A stretch of DNA of 64,000 bases from Saprospiraceae bacterium. GTDB lineage: Bacteria > Bacteroidota > Bacteroidia > Chitinophagales > Saprospiraceae. Made by a program: the position numbers and the translations under genes. The notes below the pieces were generated by a model. The model was not told where the DNA came from and did not search any database. It worked only from the letters and a program-made list of their open reading frames with translations. The stretch covers positions 1 to 64,000 of the forward strand of contig JABSSL010000007.1 in assembly GCA_013214355.1 (NCBI GenBank). Direction: 5' to 3'. This document shows, piece by piece, positions 26,095 through 34,132 of the stretch (position 1 is its first letter; each line of letters opens with the position of its first letter).

Positions 26095-26598
26095 ATGAGC
26101 GCAAATGACAAATCCATACACCAATTCAAGGTGAACGATATTGAAGGCAAGGAAGTAAACCTTGCTGACTATGAGGGTAAGGTTTTGATGGTGGTAAATA
26201 CTGCTTCCAAGTGTGGGTTTACGCCACAGCTGGATGATATGGAAGATCTATATCGAGAGTTTAGAGAAGAAGGCTTTGAAATACTGGCTTTTCCTTCTAA
26301 TGATTTTGCTGGACAAGAGCCTTTGGAAGGAAAGGAAATTCAGCAGTTCTGCCAAATCAAATATGAAGCCTCCTATCCCATCTTGGAGAAAGTTCATGTA
26401 AAGGGAGGAAAGGCACATCCTGTCTTTAATTTTCTTTCTAAGCGATCGGAGAACGGAAATGTCTCCTCGACTCCACGTTGGAATTTCCATAAGTACCTTA
26501 TCGACAAAGAAGGGCAGGTAAGAACCTTTTTCTATACCTTTACGCGGCCCAACGCCAGCAAAGTGAAAAAGGCTATCCGCCAATTAATCGAGGAATAG
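26095..26598 (+). CDS. Glutathione peroxidase-family thiol peroxidase
   Basis: 167 residues. Reduces hydroperoxides through a peroxidatic cysteine at position 40 (NTASKCGFTPQL), with the partner glutamine in FPSNDFAGQEP near 75 and tryptophan in RWNFHKYLID near 128. The codon at position 40 is TGT, so this is the cysteine form and not a selenoprotein. A second cysteine (QFCQIKYEAS, near 88) is where thioredoxin-dependent members keep the resolving residue. bshB1 of bacillithiol synthesis lies 29 bp downstream, fitting a thiol-redox operon. Confidence 0.92.
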   Translation: MSANDKSIHQFKVNDIEGKEVNLADYEGKVLMVVNTASKCGFTPQLDDMEDLYREFREEGFEILAFPSNDFAGQEPLEGKEIQQFCQIKYEASYPILEKVHVKGGKAHPVFNFLSKRSENGNVSSTPRWNFHKYLIDKEGQVRTFFYTFTRPNASKVKKAIRQLIEE

Positions 26599-26627
26599 GG
26601 GGCGCATTACTAGTCTAAATTGCTTAC

Positions 26628-27359
26628 ATGAAAGTAGATATCCTAGCTATCGGGGTGCATCCTGATGACGTAGAGTTGGCTTGTTCCGGAACTTTACTCC
26701 GGCATATTGATGAAGGTAAAAGCGTAGGATTACTAGACCTGACCCGAGGGGAATTGGGAACCCGAGGTACGCCGGAAATTAGAGACCGGGAAGCTGCGGA
26801 ATCTGCTCAGAAGATGGGGGCTTCCTTTCGGAAGAATCTAGCTATGGCTGATGGCTTTTTTCAATACACGCCCGAGAATATCAAGGCGATTATGCGAATC
26901 ATCCGTATGCACCAGCCAGATATCGTCTTAGCCAATGCGATTAATGATCGACATCCCGATCATGGCCGCGCTGCTAAGCTCACGGCTGATGCCTGCTATT
27001 ATGCTGGTTTGGCCAAAGTTGAGACGGTGGACGAGGAGGGCAATCCTCAAGAGCGCTGGCGCCCTGCTGCAGTTTATCACTACATTCAAGATTACAATTT
27101 AGAGCCCGATTTAGTGGTGGACATCACCGGCTATATGGAACGTAAAATGGAGCTCATTAAGACCTTTAGTTCTCAGTTTTTCGTTCCAGAAGCTAAGGAG
27201 TACGAGAAGGAAATGAGTTCTCCGATTTCCGGTGCCGACTTTATGGCTTTCCTAACGGCTAAGGCACGCTCTTATGGCCGTCCTGCTGGGTTTGAGTTTG
27301 GAGAAGGATTTACCGTCAGCCGTACGATTGGCGTAAAGAACCTCTTTAACCTTTCCTAA
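26628..27359 (+). CDS. bshB1: Bacillithiol biosynthesis deacetylase BshB1
   Basis: 243 residues. Removes the acetyl group from GlcNAc-malate, the second step of bacillithiol synthesis. The zinc site of the LmbE/PIG-L fold is plain: GVHPDDVELACSG (His11, Asp14) and NDRHPDHGRAA near 108. LDLTRGELGTRGTPEIR near 37 is typical of BshB1. The neighbour upstream is the thiol peroxidase. BshA and BshC are not in this window. Confidence 0.93.
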   Translation: MKVDILAIGVHPDDVELACSGTLLRHIDEGKSVGLLDLTRGELGTRGTPEIRDREAAESAQKMGASFRKNLAMADGFFQYTPENIKAIMRIIRMHQPDIVLANAINDRHPDHGRAAKLTADACYYAGLAKVETVDEEGNPQERWRPAAVYHYIQDYNLEPDLVVDITGYMERKMELIKTFSSQFFVPEAKEYEKEMSSPISGADFMAFLTAKARSYGRPAGFEFGEGFTVSRTIGVKNLFNLS

Positions 27360-27391
27360 AGTTTTCTTTTCTACAAGTGACTAATTGCCAT

Positions 27392-27409
27392 CTTCCTAAA
27401 CCAAGGAAG
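27392..27409. terminator. Short hairpin between convergent genes
   Basis: CTTCCT (27392-27397) pairs with AGGAAG (27404-27409), between the ends of bshB1 and the minus-strand gene at 27411. A short stem without a good T-run, so only a possible terminator. Confidence 0.35.
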
Positions 27410-27410
27410 G

Positions 27411-27797
27411 CTAATTTCCCAGTTGCTGCTGCAATTTTCCATATTTGCCTTCACGGTTTTCGGCGTACTGTACCTCTCCTAATCGAAATTTAATGGGAAG
27501 GTTGGTAGCCTTTTCTAGTTTTACTTCCAGTTTACAAAAGAAAGCAAGATCCTGATAGGACCAGGCGCGGGGCTGCTGACTTGGGCCTTCTAGCATAGCT
27601 TTTTCCAAAGGAATGCCAGCATTCTCAGCGGGTGTTGCTAATCGTAAGAATAGAACCGATTGGCTGAGGGAAAGATTCGGCGAAAGCAGAGTCTGCGACT
27701 GACGTAGTTCAGGTAAGGAGTGCCCGGCAATCGTCAATTGCTGAGCTTGGCTCAGTAGAGGCATAGACAAAAGTAGAACTACGATTAGATGCTTCAT
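27411..27797 (-). CDS. Small secreted protein of unknown function
   Basis: 128 residues with a signal peptide (MKHLIVVLLLSMPLLSQA). The mature part is soluble, with no cysteine pair or known motif; it ends in a Gln/Gly-rich tail (EGKYGKLQQQLGN). It overlaps the stop of the upstream methyltransferase gene by 4 bp, indicating translational coupling, so the two share a transcript. No function can be offered. Confidence 0.65.
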   Translation of the reverse strand: MKHLIVVLLLSMPLLSQAQQLTIAGHSLPELRQSQTLLSPNLSLSQSVLFLRLATPAENAGIPLEKAMLEGPSQQPRAWSYQDLAFFCKLEVKLEKATNLPIKFRLGEVQYAENREGKYGKLQQQLGN

Positions 27798-28957
27798 TCC
27801 TCAATTGTATTTGCTGAGGTTCCTTTACTTTTCTTAGAACCTCTATACATCTCAAATTTATGGAATTTGCATTCTAAAGCTCCATTGTACAGCGTGATTT
27901 TTCTGGAAGGTCGGAGACCTATATGCTTTAAAGCTGATTTATTGGAGGAAATAATCCATGCTTCCCAACCGGAATAATCTTGTTTGAGCTTATCGCCTAT
28001 CTTTTGGTATAATTCATTGATATCAGTGCGCTCAAGTCGTTCATCGTAGGGAGGGTTAATGATTAGTAAACCAGGCTGGGGTAGGGGCGTAACCTCTTCA
28101 AACTCAGCTTGAACTACTTGTACTCTATTTAGTAGATTGAGGGAGCGGAGGTTGGTTTTGATGGCTTGAATTGCATCTATTTCACGATCACTCGCCCAAA
28201 TCTGGTGAGCAGATTCCCGAATTTGCCGTTCCGCTTCTTTACGAATCTTTCGCCACAGGCCTCCATCAAAGTCCTTCCACTTCATGAAGCCAAATTGCCG
28301 GCGCAACCACTGCGGCGGAATTCGGTTGGCAATTAGCGCTGCTTCTATAGGTAGCGTTCCAGAACCACACATAGCATCCATAAAGGAGCTATTCCCATCC
28401 CAGTCTGCCAATAGAATCATTCCTGCTGCTAGTACTTCATTGATCGGGGCAGGAACCGTTTCTTGCCGATAACCCCGTTTATGCAAAGAATCACCAGAGC
28501 TATCTAGGAGGATAGTTCCCCAATCATTCCTAATATGAAGGTGTAGACGAAGATTGGGCGATTGCACATCGATACTCGGTCGGCGACCAGTCTTTTTGCG
28601 GAATTGATCCACAATGGCATCCTTAGTTTTTAAGGCTGCGTAATGGGAATGGCGAATAAAAGCAGAGTTGGTTACGGCATCGATCGCAAAAGTATCTGAT
28701 AAGCTTAAATATTCGGACCAGTCTACCTTCTGCACCTTCTTGTAGAGCTCATTCTGATGCTTTACACGGAAGCGATGAATAGGAACCAGTACACGCAGAG
28801 CCGTGCGTAGATGAAGATTGCTTTTATAGAGCAAAGCCTTATCACCCTGGTATCTCACCATGCGATTGCCAACCTCAATCTGCTCCGCTCCTAAGTCTTT
28901 CAACTCCTTGGCCAATACTTCTTCCAGCCCTGCTAAAGTCTTTGCTAAATAATCCAA
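27794..28957 (-). CDS. THUMP-domain class I rRNA methyltransferase (RlmL/YpsC-like)
   Basis: 387 residues starting with TTG (28957), the only start compatible with the promoter only a few bases upstream. The N-terminal ferredoxin-like/THUMP domain (about 1-155) begins DYLAKTLAGLEEVLAKEL. The SAM-binding domain has MDAMCGSGTLPIEAAL near 190. The catalytic NPPYDER near 290 marks N-methylation of guanine. By family this is probably a 23S rRNA m2G methyltransferase like the N-terminal half of RlmL; the specific target base is inferred. Confidence 0.88.
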   Translation of the reverse strand: MDYLAKTLAGLEEVLAKELKDLGAEQIEVGNRMVRYQGDKALLYKSNLHLRTALRVLVPIHRFRVKHQNELYKKVQKVDWSEYLSLSDTFAIDAVTNSAFIRHSHYAALKTKDAIVDQFRKKTGRRPSIDVQSPNLRLHLHIRNDWGTILLDSSGDSLHKRGYRQETVPAPINEVLAAGMILLADWDGNSSFMDAMCGSGTLPIEAALIANRIPPQWLRRQFGFMKWKDFDGGLWRKIRKEAERQIRESAHQIWASDREIDAIQAIKTNLRSLNLLNRVQVVQAEFEEVTPLPQPGLLIINPPYDERLERTDINELYQKIGDKLKQDYSGWEAWIISSNKSALKHIGLRPSRKITLYNGALECKFHKFEMYRGSKKSKGTSANTIEE

Positions 28958-28973
28958 TAGATGAAATTTTTGA

Positions 28974-28981
28974 CAAAGATA
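28974..28981 (-). promoter_or_regulatory. -7 box for the THUMP methyltransferase
   Basis: On the minus strand TATCTTTG matches TAnnTTTG. A CTG 19 nt further upstream is the best -33 match. Transcription would start close to base 28967, leaving only a roughly 10-nt leader before the TTG codon, which supports that start. Confidence 0.6.
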
Positions 28982-29060
28982 AAAAGTGTAAGGATAACTA
29001 CAGTTTCGATTCGGAAAACCCGTTGACAGTCTCTACTTCCTTATTGTGCTCGAACAATCT

Positions 29061-29255
29061 ATCGTTTTTTACGGATTTCAGAGCAAGTCAAAGCTAAAAT
29101 GAAAATGCCAGGCTCCTTGATCTCCCCTCCCTTGACAGCCATTACCCGGCCGTCGACAATCGGTCTCCCGACCGTTGTCTTCTCCTTGTCCCGCCAAAAA
29201 CTCCAGCCCTCTTCCGCCGTCGAAAGCCCGTTTCCCTCGCCCCGCTGTCACTCCC
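29061..29255. repeat. Palindromic repeat block, copy A
   Basis: This block of about 195 bp recurs at 29462-29736 with only scattered differences. It contains a single hairpin unit (GACAATCGGTC-TCC-CGACCGTTGTC type, 29155-29179) and a GC-rich tail. No convincing coding content: the open frames on both strands are rich in Arg/Gly/Pro/Ser and follow the repeat. The stretch 29256-29461 between the copies shows nothing recognisable. Confidence 0.75.
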
Positions 29256-29461
29256 CATCCCTCCAATTAAGCTACCTTCGGTGACCTCTTTTCCTGGATG
29301 AAAAGAGGCAAAAATCATGGCTTTATTCATTTTTTAACGCCTTGATTTCCTCTGAAATCCTAAACGCTTGAAACTCGCTTTTTGAAGATCGTCAACACTG
29401 GCGATGGCAGATCACTGAATAGTAGCATTTCATTCAAGCTATTGTTAGGCTCAAACAGTCA

Positions 29462-29736
29462 ATCGTTTTTTACGGATTTCAGAGCAAGTCAAAGCTAAAA
29501 TGAAAAAGGCCAGGCCCCTTGATCTCCCCTCACTTGACAGCCATTGCCCGGCCGTCGACAATCGGTCTCCCGACCGCTGTCCCCTGTTGACAATCGGTCT
29601 CCCGACCGCTGTCCCCCGTTGACAATCGGTCTCCCGACCGTTGTCTCCTCCTTGTCCCGCCAAAAACTCCAGCCCTTTTCCGCCGTCGAAAGCCCGTTTC
29701 CCAGTCGCCGTCCCCTCGCCCCGCTATCACTCCCTT
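29462..29736. repeat. Palindromic repeat block, copy B, with three tandem hairpin units
   Basis: Near-duplicate of 29061-29255, but the 25-nt hairpin unit is present three times, at 29557, 29589 and 29621 (exact 32-bp period, 7-nt linkers CCCTGTT and CCCCGTT). Each unit folds on CGGTC/GACCG arms with outer GACA/TGTC pairing. The units resemble REP-type palindromes; no transposase gene of any kind is in the window. Confidence 0.75.
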
Positions 29737-29782
29737 CCCGCCTACTCCTACTGCCCTTTTCAATGTCCTTATAGAACCTATA

Positions 29783-29865
29783 TTTTTATATTTTATACTT
29801 TTAAGGTAAAAATAATCAGCGCTTCTCTTGACACGTCTTTTTATATTTTATACTTTTAAGGTAAA
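29783..29865 (+). promoter_or_regulatory. Duplicated 28-bp operator-like repeat before padR-permease operon
   Basis: An identical 28-base sequence, containing TTTATACTTTTAAGGTAAA, occurs at 29783-29810 and 29838-29865, 55 bp apart. Its core TACTTTTAAGGTA is an imperfect dyad (10 of 12 paired positions agree). The second copy ends 10 bp before the padR ATG. Position and symmetry fit binding sites through which PadR would repress its own operon (inference). Confidence 0.6.
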
Positions 29866-29875
29866 TATTGGTGAG

Positions 29876-30205
29876 ATGAGTAAACATAAACTAGGAGAAT
29901 TAGAAGAAATAGTGCTGTTGGTAGTGGCGATATTACATGGGGAAGCCTATGGTATTGCGATTATCAATGAAATGCGCGAGCGGTTAGATCGAAAGATTAG
30001 TATCGGCTCTTTGCAGACGGTATTGCGACGTCTGGAGCAAAAAGGATATGTGGTTTCTGAGCTAGGGGAGGCCACCAAAGTCCGAGGTGGTAAACGTAAG
30101 CGTTTCTTTACCATTACGAATTTTGGCAAGGACGCTTTACAAGAAACCCGTGATCAAAGGTTGGGCCTTTGGAACGCTATTCCCGGAATCATATTTGACA
30201 ATTAG
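29876..30205 (+). CDS. PadR-family transcriptional repressor
   Basis: 109 residues from the ATG at 29876; the frame is open further upstream but only across the repeated operator-like DNA. The winged helix is clear: LEEIVLLVVAILHGEAYGIAIINEM, then KISIGSLQTVLRRLEQKGYV and the wing TKVRGGKRKRFFTIT. It is followed after a single base by the FtsX-type permease gene, the standard Bacteroidota pairing in which PadR controls a permease with a prefix domain. It is from a different PadR subgroup than the protein at 22231-22578. Confidence 0.9.
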   Translation: MSKHKLGELEEIVLLVVAILHGEAYGIAIINEMRERLDRKISIGSLQTVLRRLEQKGYVVSELGEATKVRGGKRKRFFTITNFGKDALQETRDQRLGLWNAIPGIIFDN

Positions 30206-30206
30206 T

Positions 30207-32870
30207 ATGAAAAAAGATAAGCATTTATCCCCGCCACAGCTATTCATGCGCTTTTTTCGATGGTTTTGTAGACGTGACTATCTTGAAGACATCGAAGGTG
30301 ACCTGAATGAGCGATTTGACCAACTGATTGAAGAATTTGGACTGCGTGGCGCGAAGCGCCGCTTTGCCTGGGAAGTACTGTTATTGTTTCGTCCGGGGAT
30401 GATCCGATCCCTAGACTCTTTTCCAATTTTAAATCGCCCGAATATGTTAAAACAAAATTTAAAAATCGGCTTCCGAAGCCTCATGAAGGATAAGACCTAT
30501 GCTGTCATCAAAATTGGTGGCTTTGCGATAGGGATCACGGCCTTTCTTCTGATTGCCTTGTTAATCCAAGATGAAACAAGTTATGATCAACATTATGTAG
30601 AAAAAGACAGGATATATCGACTGCTAAATGTGACCAGTAATCCAGATTTTGACATCAAAAGTTGGACGGCTTTCCAACCACAAACAAAACAGTTATTGGA
30701 GGAGGATTATCCCGAAGTTGAAATGGCTGGGCGTATGATCTTGCGGGACTGGTACTTGGCTGGGGACAATCAATTCCGCAAGTCGGAGGAGAAGATTAAT
30801 ACTTACGAGGATGATTTCGCCTATGCCGACCCTGAAATGCTAGAAATCTTGGAGATTCCTATGCTTTATGGTAGTCGAGAGACCGCCTTATCAGATCCCC
30901 TCACCATCGTACTTTCCAAGCGCAAGGCCGAACAATATTTTCCTGGCGAGGACCCGGTAGGCCGGACGGTGGTGTTAAATGATAATGATGAACGACTGTT
31001 TACTATTGGAGGAGTGATGGATGAGTTGCCTAACTCTCACGTGAAGTTTGAATTCTTGATCACCTTGGTTGATGTTGAGTTTTGGCGTGGTGAACAGACG
31101 GATTGGTGTTGTAACAACTATGATACCTATGTGCGCTTGAAACCGGGGGTGGACACAGAGGAGTTGGAAGACAAACTATTGGCTATCAGAGATAACTATA
31201 TGATCCGCTTTTTTGAGGATCGGGAAGAGGCATTTGCTGGAATTCTCCGTAAATACCGGACTTTTGATCTAGAGCCAATTGGTCAGATCTACTTAAATAC
31301 GGAAACTTTTGCGGATAAAAATGAGAGTGGTGATCGCCGGATAGTAAAGCTGTTTGGATTGATAGCTATTTGTATTTTACTACTGGCCTGTGTTAACTTC
31401 ATCAATCTCTTTACGGCCAAATCTGCCAATCGAGCTAAAGAGATAGGTGTACGAAAAGTGGTAGGTTCATTCCGCTTAGATCTTGTCCGACAATTCCTGA
31501 CAGAATCGGTTCTCTACAGTGTTTTTTCAGTAATCCTAGGTGCTTTGACCGCAGCTGTGGTCTTACCCTACTTTAACCAATTAATAGACAAAGAGCTGGT
31601 TATGCCTTTTGGAAGCTGGTGGTTAATACCAGGTCTTACTGGACTAGCTCTAATCATTGGGGTGGTGGCAGGAATATATCCCTCTCTGTATTTATCTTCT
31701 TTTCGTCCGATCGACATTTTACGGGGGAAATTGAGCAAGGGGAGTAGGCGTCCTTTGCTGCGTAATGGTCTAGTTACCTTCCAGTTTACAACTTCCATTG
31801 TATTGGTGATTAGTGCCTTGGTTGTGTATCAGCAGATGCAATACATTTTGAATAAGGATGTAGGCTTCAATAAGGACCAGGTGGTGCTTATTCAAGGTGC
31901 ATTTACACTTGGAGACAAAACGGATGCTTTCAAGCAAGAGTTAACCGCGCTCCCAATGGTGGAGGAGGTTACCAATAGCAACTACTTTCCTGTGGCAGGC
32001 ACCAACCGCGATGGGAATGGTTTTTGGATAGATGGGCGAGAAAAAATAGACAACTCAGTTGGAGGGCAAGCGTGGTTTGTAGCTGAAAATTATGTACCCA
32101 CCATGAAAATGGAATTGGTAGCGGGTCGAAACTTCAATTCAAAAATGGCTACAGATACGGCTGCGGTGATTATCAATGAAACCCTAGCTCGCAAACTAGG
32201 ATTAGATGATCCCATTGGGGCACGTATCCGGAATTATCGAGCCTGGAATGTGGTAGGGGTGGTAAAAGATTTCCACTATGAAGATATGAAGCAAGAAATT
32301 AGGCCGCTGGCGCTCTTTCGTGGAAGAGGAAGTGCTTCGGTAGTAGCCGTACGATTAAAGGCTGAGCATACTTCTTCTACCGTTGCTGCGATTCAAAAAG
32401 TGTGGGATGATTTCATGCCCAATCAGCCCATCCGCTACGATTACATGGATGAATCCTATGCGGCTATGTATGAGGAAGTAGACCGAACAAGTAATGTATT
32501 TGCTGCGTGTGCGGTACTCGCAATACTAATTGCCTGTTTGGGATTGTTTGGCCTATCTACTTTTATGGTGGAGCAGCGGAGTAAAGAAATTAGCGTGAGA
32601 AAAGTGTTGGGTGCATCGGTGCAACACTTGTTTGGCATTTTAACGGCCAATTACCTGCGATTGATCTTCCTGTCTCTGCTCTTGGGTGGGCCTTTGGCCT
32701 GGTACATCATGCAATCTTGGCTGGAAAATTATACCTATGGAATAGATTTAGAATGGTGGTTTTTTGCAGTGGCTGGATTGCTGGTGGCGGGTATAGCCTT
32801 GTTGACTGTTAGTCGACAGGTCCTACGATTGTCCTTGTCCAATCCCACGGAGTTCCTGAAGGCCGAATAG
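30207..32870 (+). CDS. FtsX/MacB-type ABC transporter permease with prefix domain
   Basis: 887 residues; the ATG at 30207 follows the padR stop by one base. The N-terminal prefix domain (about 1-75: LFMRFFRWFCRRDYLEDIEGDLNERFD) is the permease-prefix type linked to PadR. Then come two MacB-like units, each with a periplasmic core and FtsX spans: RAKEIGVRKVVGSFRLDLVRQFL near 410 and RSKEISVRKVLGASVQHLF near 790 are the paired coupling segments. No ATPase domain is present and none is encoded nearby. By family it exports or extracts hydrophobic or peptide substrates, or signals across the membrane. Confidence 0.9.
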   Translation: MKKDKHLSPPQLFMRFFRWFCRRDYLEDIEGDLNERFDQLIEEFGLRGAKRRFAWEVLLLFRPGMIRSLDSFPILNRPNMLKQNLKIGFRSLMKDKTYAVIKIGGFAIGITAFLLIALLIQDETSYDQHYVEKDRIYRLLNVTSNPDFDIKSWTAFQPQTKQLLEEDYPEVEMAGRMILRDWYLAGDNQFRKSEEKINTYEDDFAYADPEMLEILEIPMLYGSRETALSDPLTIVLSKRKAEQYFPGEDPVGRTVVLNDNDERLFTIGGVMDELPNSHVKFEFLITLVDVEFWRGEQTDWCCNNYDTYVRLKPGVDTEELEDKLLAIRDNYMIRFFEDREEAFAGILRKYRTFDLEPIGQIYLNTETFADKNESGDRRIVKLFGLIAICILLLACVNFINLFTAKSANRAKEIGVRKVVGSFRLDLVRQFLTESVLYSVFSVILGALTAAVVLPYFNQLIDKELVMPFGSWWLIPGLTGLALIIGVVAGIYPSLYLSSFRPIDILRGKLSKGSRRPLLRNGLVTFQFTTSIVLVISALVVYQQMQYILNKDVGFNKDQVVLIQGAFTLGDKTDAFKQELTALPMVEEVTNSNYFPVAGTNRDGNGFWIDGREKIDNSVGGQAWFVAENYVPTMKMELVAGRNFNSKMATDTAAVIINETLARKLGLDDPIGARIRNYRAWNVVGVVKDFHYEDMKQEIRPLALFRGRGSASVVAVRLKAEHTSSTVAAIQKVWDDFMPNQPIRYDYMDESYAAMYEEVDRTSNVFAACAVLAILIACLGLFGLSTFMVEQRSKEISVRKVLGASVQHLFGILTANYLRLIFLSLLLGGPLAWYIMQSWLENYTYGIDLEWWFFAVAGLLVAGIALLTVSRQVLRLSLSNPTEFLKAE

Positions 32871-32882
32871 TTTACAATCGTT

Positions 32883-33893
32883 TCATATACCGGAAATTCC
32901 GACAAAGAGGGTGCGTTTAGGGTCATTGGCGACCCAACGCTTCCCTTTTCCTGTCTTTTTGATCTTATGCCATTTAATGCGGAAGCTAGGGAGTCCCCCC
33001 AGTTGTAGGGCTTCGTTGATTTCCTCTTTGAATAAGGAGGCACCACGACTGGGAGTAGCCAAATGTAGTTTAGCCTTGGGAGAACGACTCAACATACGGC
33101 CAATATCCCAAAGGGGCAAGGTGGTGTAGTAATAGCAAGAATCTTCATCGATAATGAAATCCCGCTTTGGCATGTCGGCCGGGTCTAAAGCTAACTTCTG
33201 AGTTTCTTGGTATACGAAACTCGTAATGGATTCGGCGTCCATCTGCGGTGGTAAGCGAGGAGAATGAATTGCCTTTTGCTCCACTTGATAGATAGGGGAA
33301 ATTAAATCGACAAACACCCCCCCATTATAAGCTGATTCTTCATCATTTTCGTACCAAGCTTCCAGCATTATTCCGGGAATCTCGGTGCCTGGGGTAAATT
33401 CGAAATAGGTCAACTTCCAATCATGATGCGTAATGAGTTCCGTCTCACCCAGTAACTCTATCTTCTCGCAATGTTTTACGCCCCATAGCCGCAAGCGAAT
33501 AGCCCGTGTGAATGAGTCCGGGCGCATGGTTGAACGGCTTATGCTGCGGTATACCTCAGGTTTTGCTGTATAACATTGAACACGATAGGTTTTTCCACTC
33601 ACTAAAGGGGTGGACAGTCGTTGGGATATTTTCTCGGTTGTTCCATTGTCCCTGACCACCAAGCCCATATAAGTCAACCCATGAGCTGCTTTCTTTTGTA
33701 CTCCAAAGGCCCCAGAGGGATGTACATCCGGAGGTGTTTCTAGTGGCGGGCCACAAAAATGCCAATAGTTGGGTGTCTTTGCTGGCCCAGGAAGGGCCTC
33801 CAAGGAAGGGTTGCGCAGCGGGATAATCTCTTGTCCATAGGCGAAGATGAACTGGAATAAAAACATTGACAAGTACCTCCATTTGCACTGCAT
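32883..33893 (-). CDS. Secreted protein with jelly-roll-like N-terminus, unknown function
   Basis: 336 residues with a signal peptide (LFQFIFAYGQ). Residues about 25-190 resemble the carbohydrate-binding-like jelly roll often fused to OmpA domains in Bacteroidota (opening NPSLEALPGPAKTPNYWHFC, then VSGKTYRVQCYTAK). The C-terminal 110 residues (PLWDIGRMLSRSPKAKLHLA, EEINEALQLGGLPSFRIKWHK) look like a diverged OmpA-type fold but lack the classic peptidoglycan-binding motif. Convergent with the permease gene, 12 bp between stops. Assignment of both domains is tentative. Confidence 0.65.
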   Translation of the reverse strand: MQCKWRYLSMFLFQFIFAYGQEIIPLRNPSLEALPGPAKTPNYWHFCGPPLETPPDVHPSGAFGVQKKAAHGLTYMGLVVRDNGTTEKISQRLSTPLVSGKTYRVQCYTAKPEVYRSISRSTMRPDSFTRAIRLRLWGVKHCEKIELLGETELITHHDWKLTYFEFTPGTEIPGIMLEAWYENDEESAYNGGVFVDLISPIYQVEQKAIHSPRLPPQMDAESITSFVYQETQKLALDPADMPKRDFIIDEDSCYYYTTLPLWDIGRMLSRSPKAKLHLATPSRGASLFKEEINEALQLGGLPSFRIKWHKIKKTGKGKRWVANDPKRTLFVGISGI

Positions 33894-33981
33894 ATCAAGA
33901 TAAATTAGAACCTATTGATCACACTGGCCTTCCTATCGTGAAGAGATTGCTAGAGCGCGCCAAAAGAGCGTTTTAAAATGA

Positions 33982-34113
33982 TTAGAAGCATTGGCCAATT
34001 CCTAAGAATATGGCCACCCACACCAGCCCTTTGATCAAGAAGAAGAGGAATCCTGCTACACCAATTCTCTTGAGCCAGGCTTTGAACGTCTTAGGTTCGG
34101 CTGGTTGTGTCAT
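33982..34113 (-). CDS. 43-residue single-span membrane protein
   Basis: A short frame with ATG at 34113 and TAA at 33982. It reads MTQPAEPKTFKAWLKRIGVA, then a hydrophobic run (GFLFFLIKGLVWVAIFLGIG) and ends QCF. One membrane span with a basic amphipathic N-terminus. It starts 19 bp after the stop of the acyl-CoA carboxylase gene on the same strand and so probably shares its transcript. Very similar tiny proteins occur in other Bacteroidota as far as I can recall, but I cannot confirm this here. Function unknown. Confidence 0.7.
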   Translation of the reverse strand: MTQPAEPKTFKAWLKRIGVAGFLFFLIKGLVWVAIFLGIGQCF

Positions 34114-34132
34114 AAGGGATAAGGGGGTGTTA

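Noticed and set aside
26212-26220. Selenocysteine at the glutathione peroxidase active site
   Set aside because: The codon is TGT (Cys), with no TGA and no SECIS-like structure needed.
29557-29645. CRISPR-like array (three 25-nt units at a 32-bp period)
   Set aside because: The spacers would be only 7 nt and nearly identical, the unit is a palindrome within a larger duplicated block, and no cas gene is present.
29078-29774. Several Arg/Gly- or Pro/Ser-rich frames on both strands (60-77 codons)
   Set aside because: They exist in both repeat copies on both strands because of the GC-rich palindromes; none has a motif or a ribosome-binding site.
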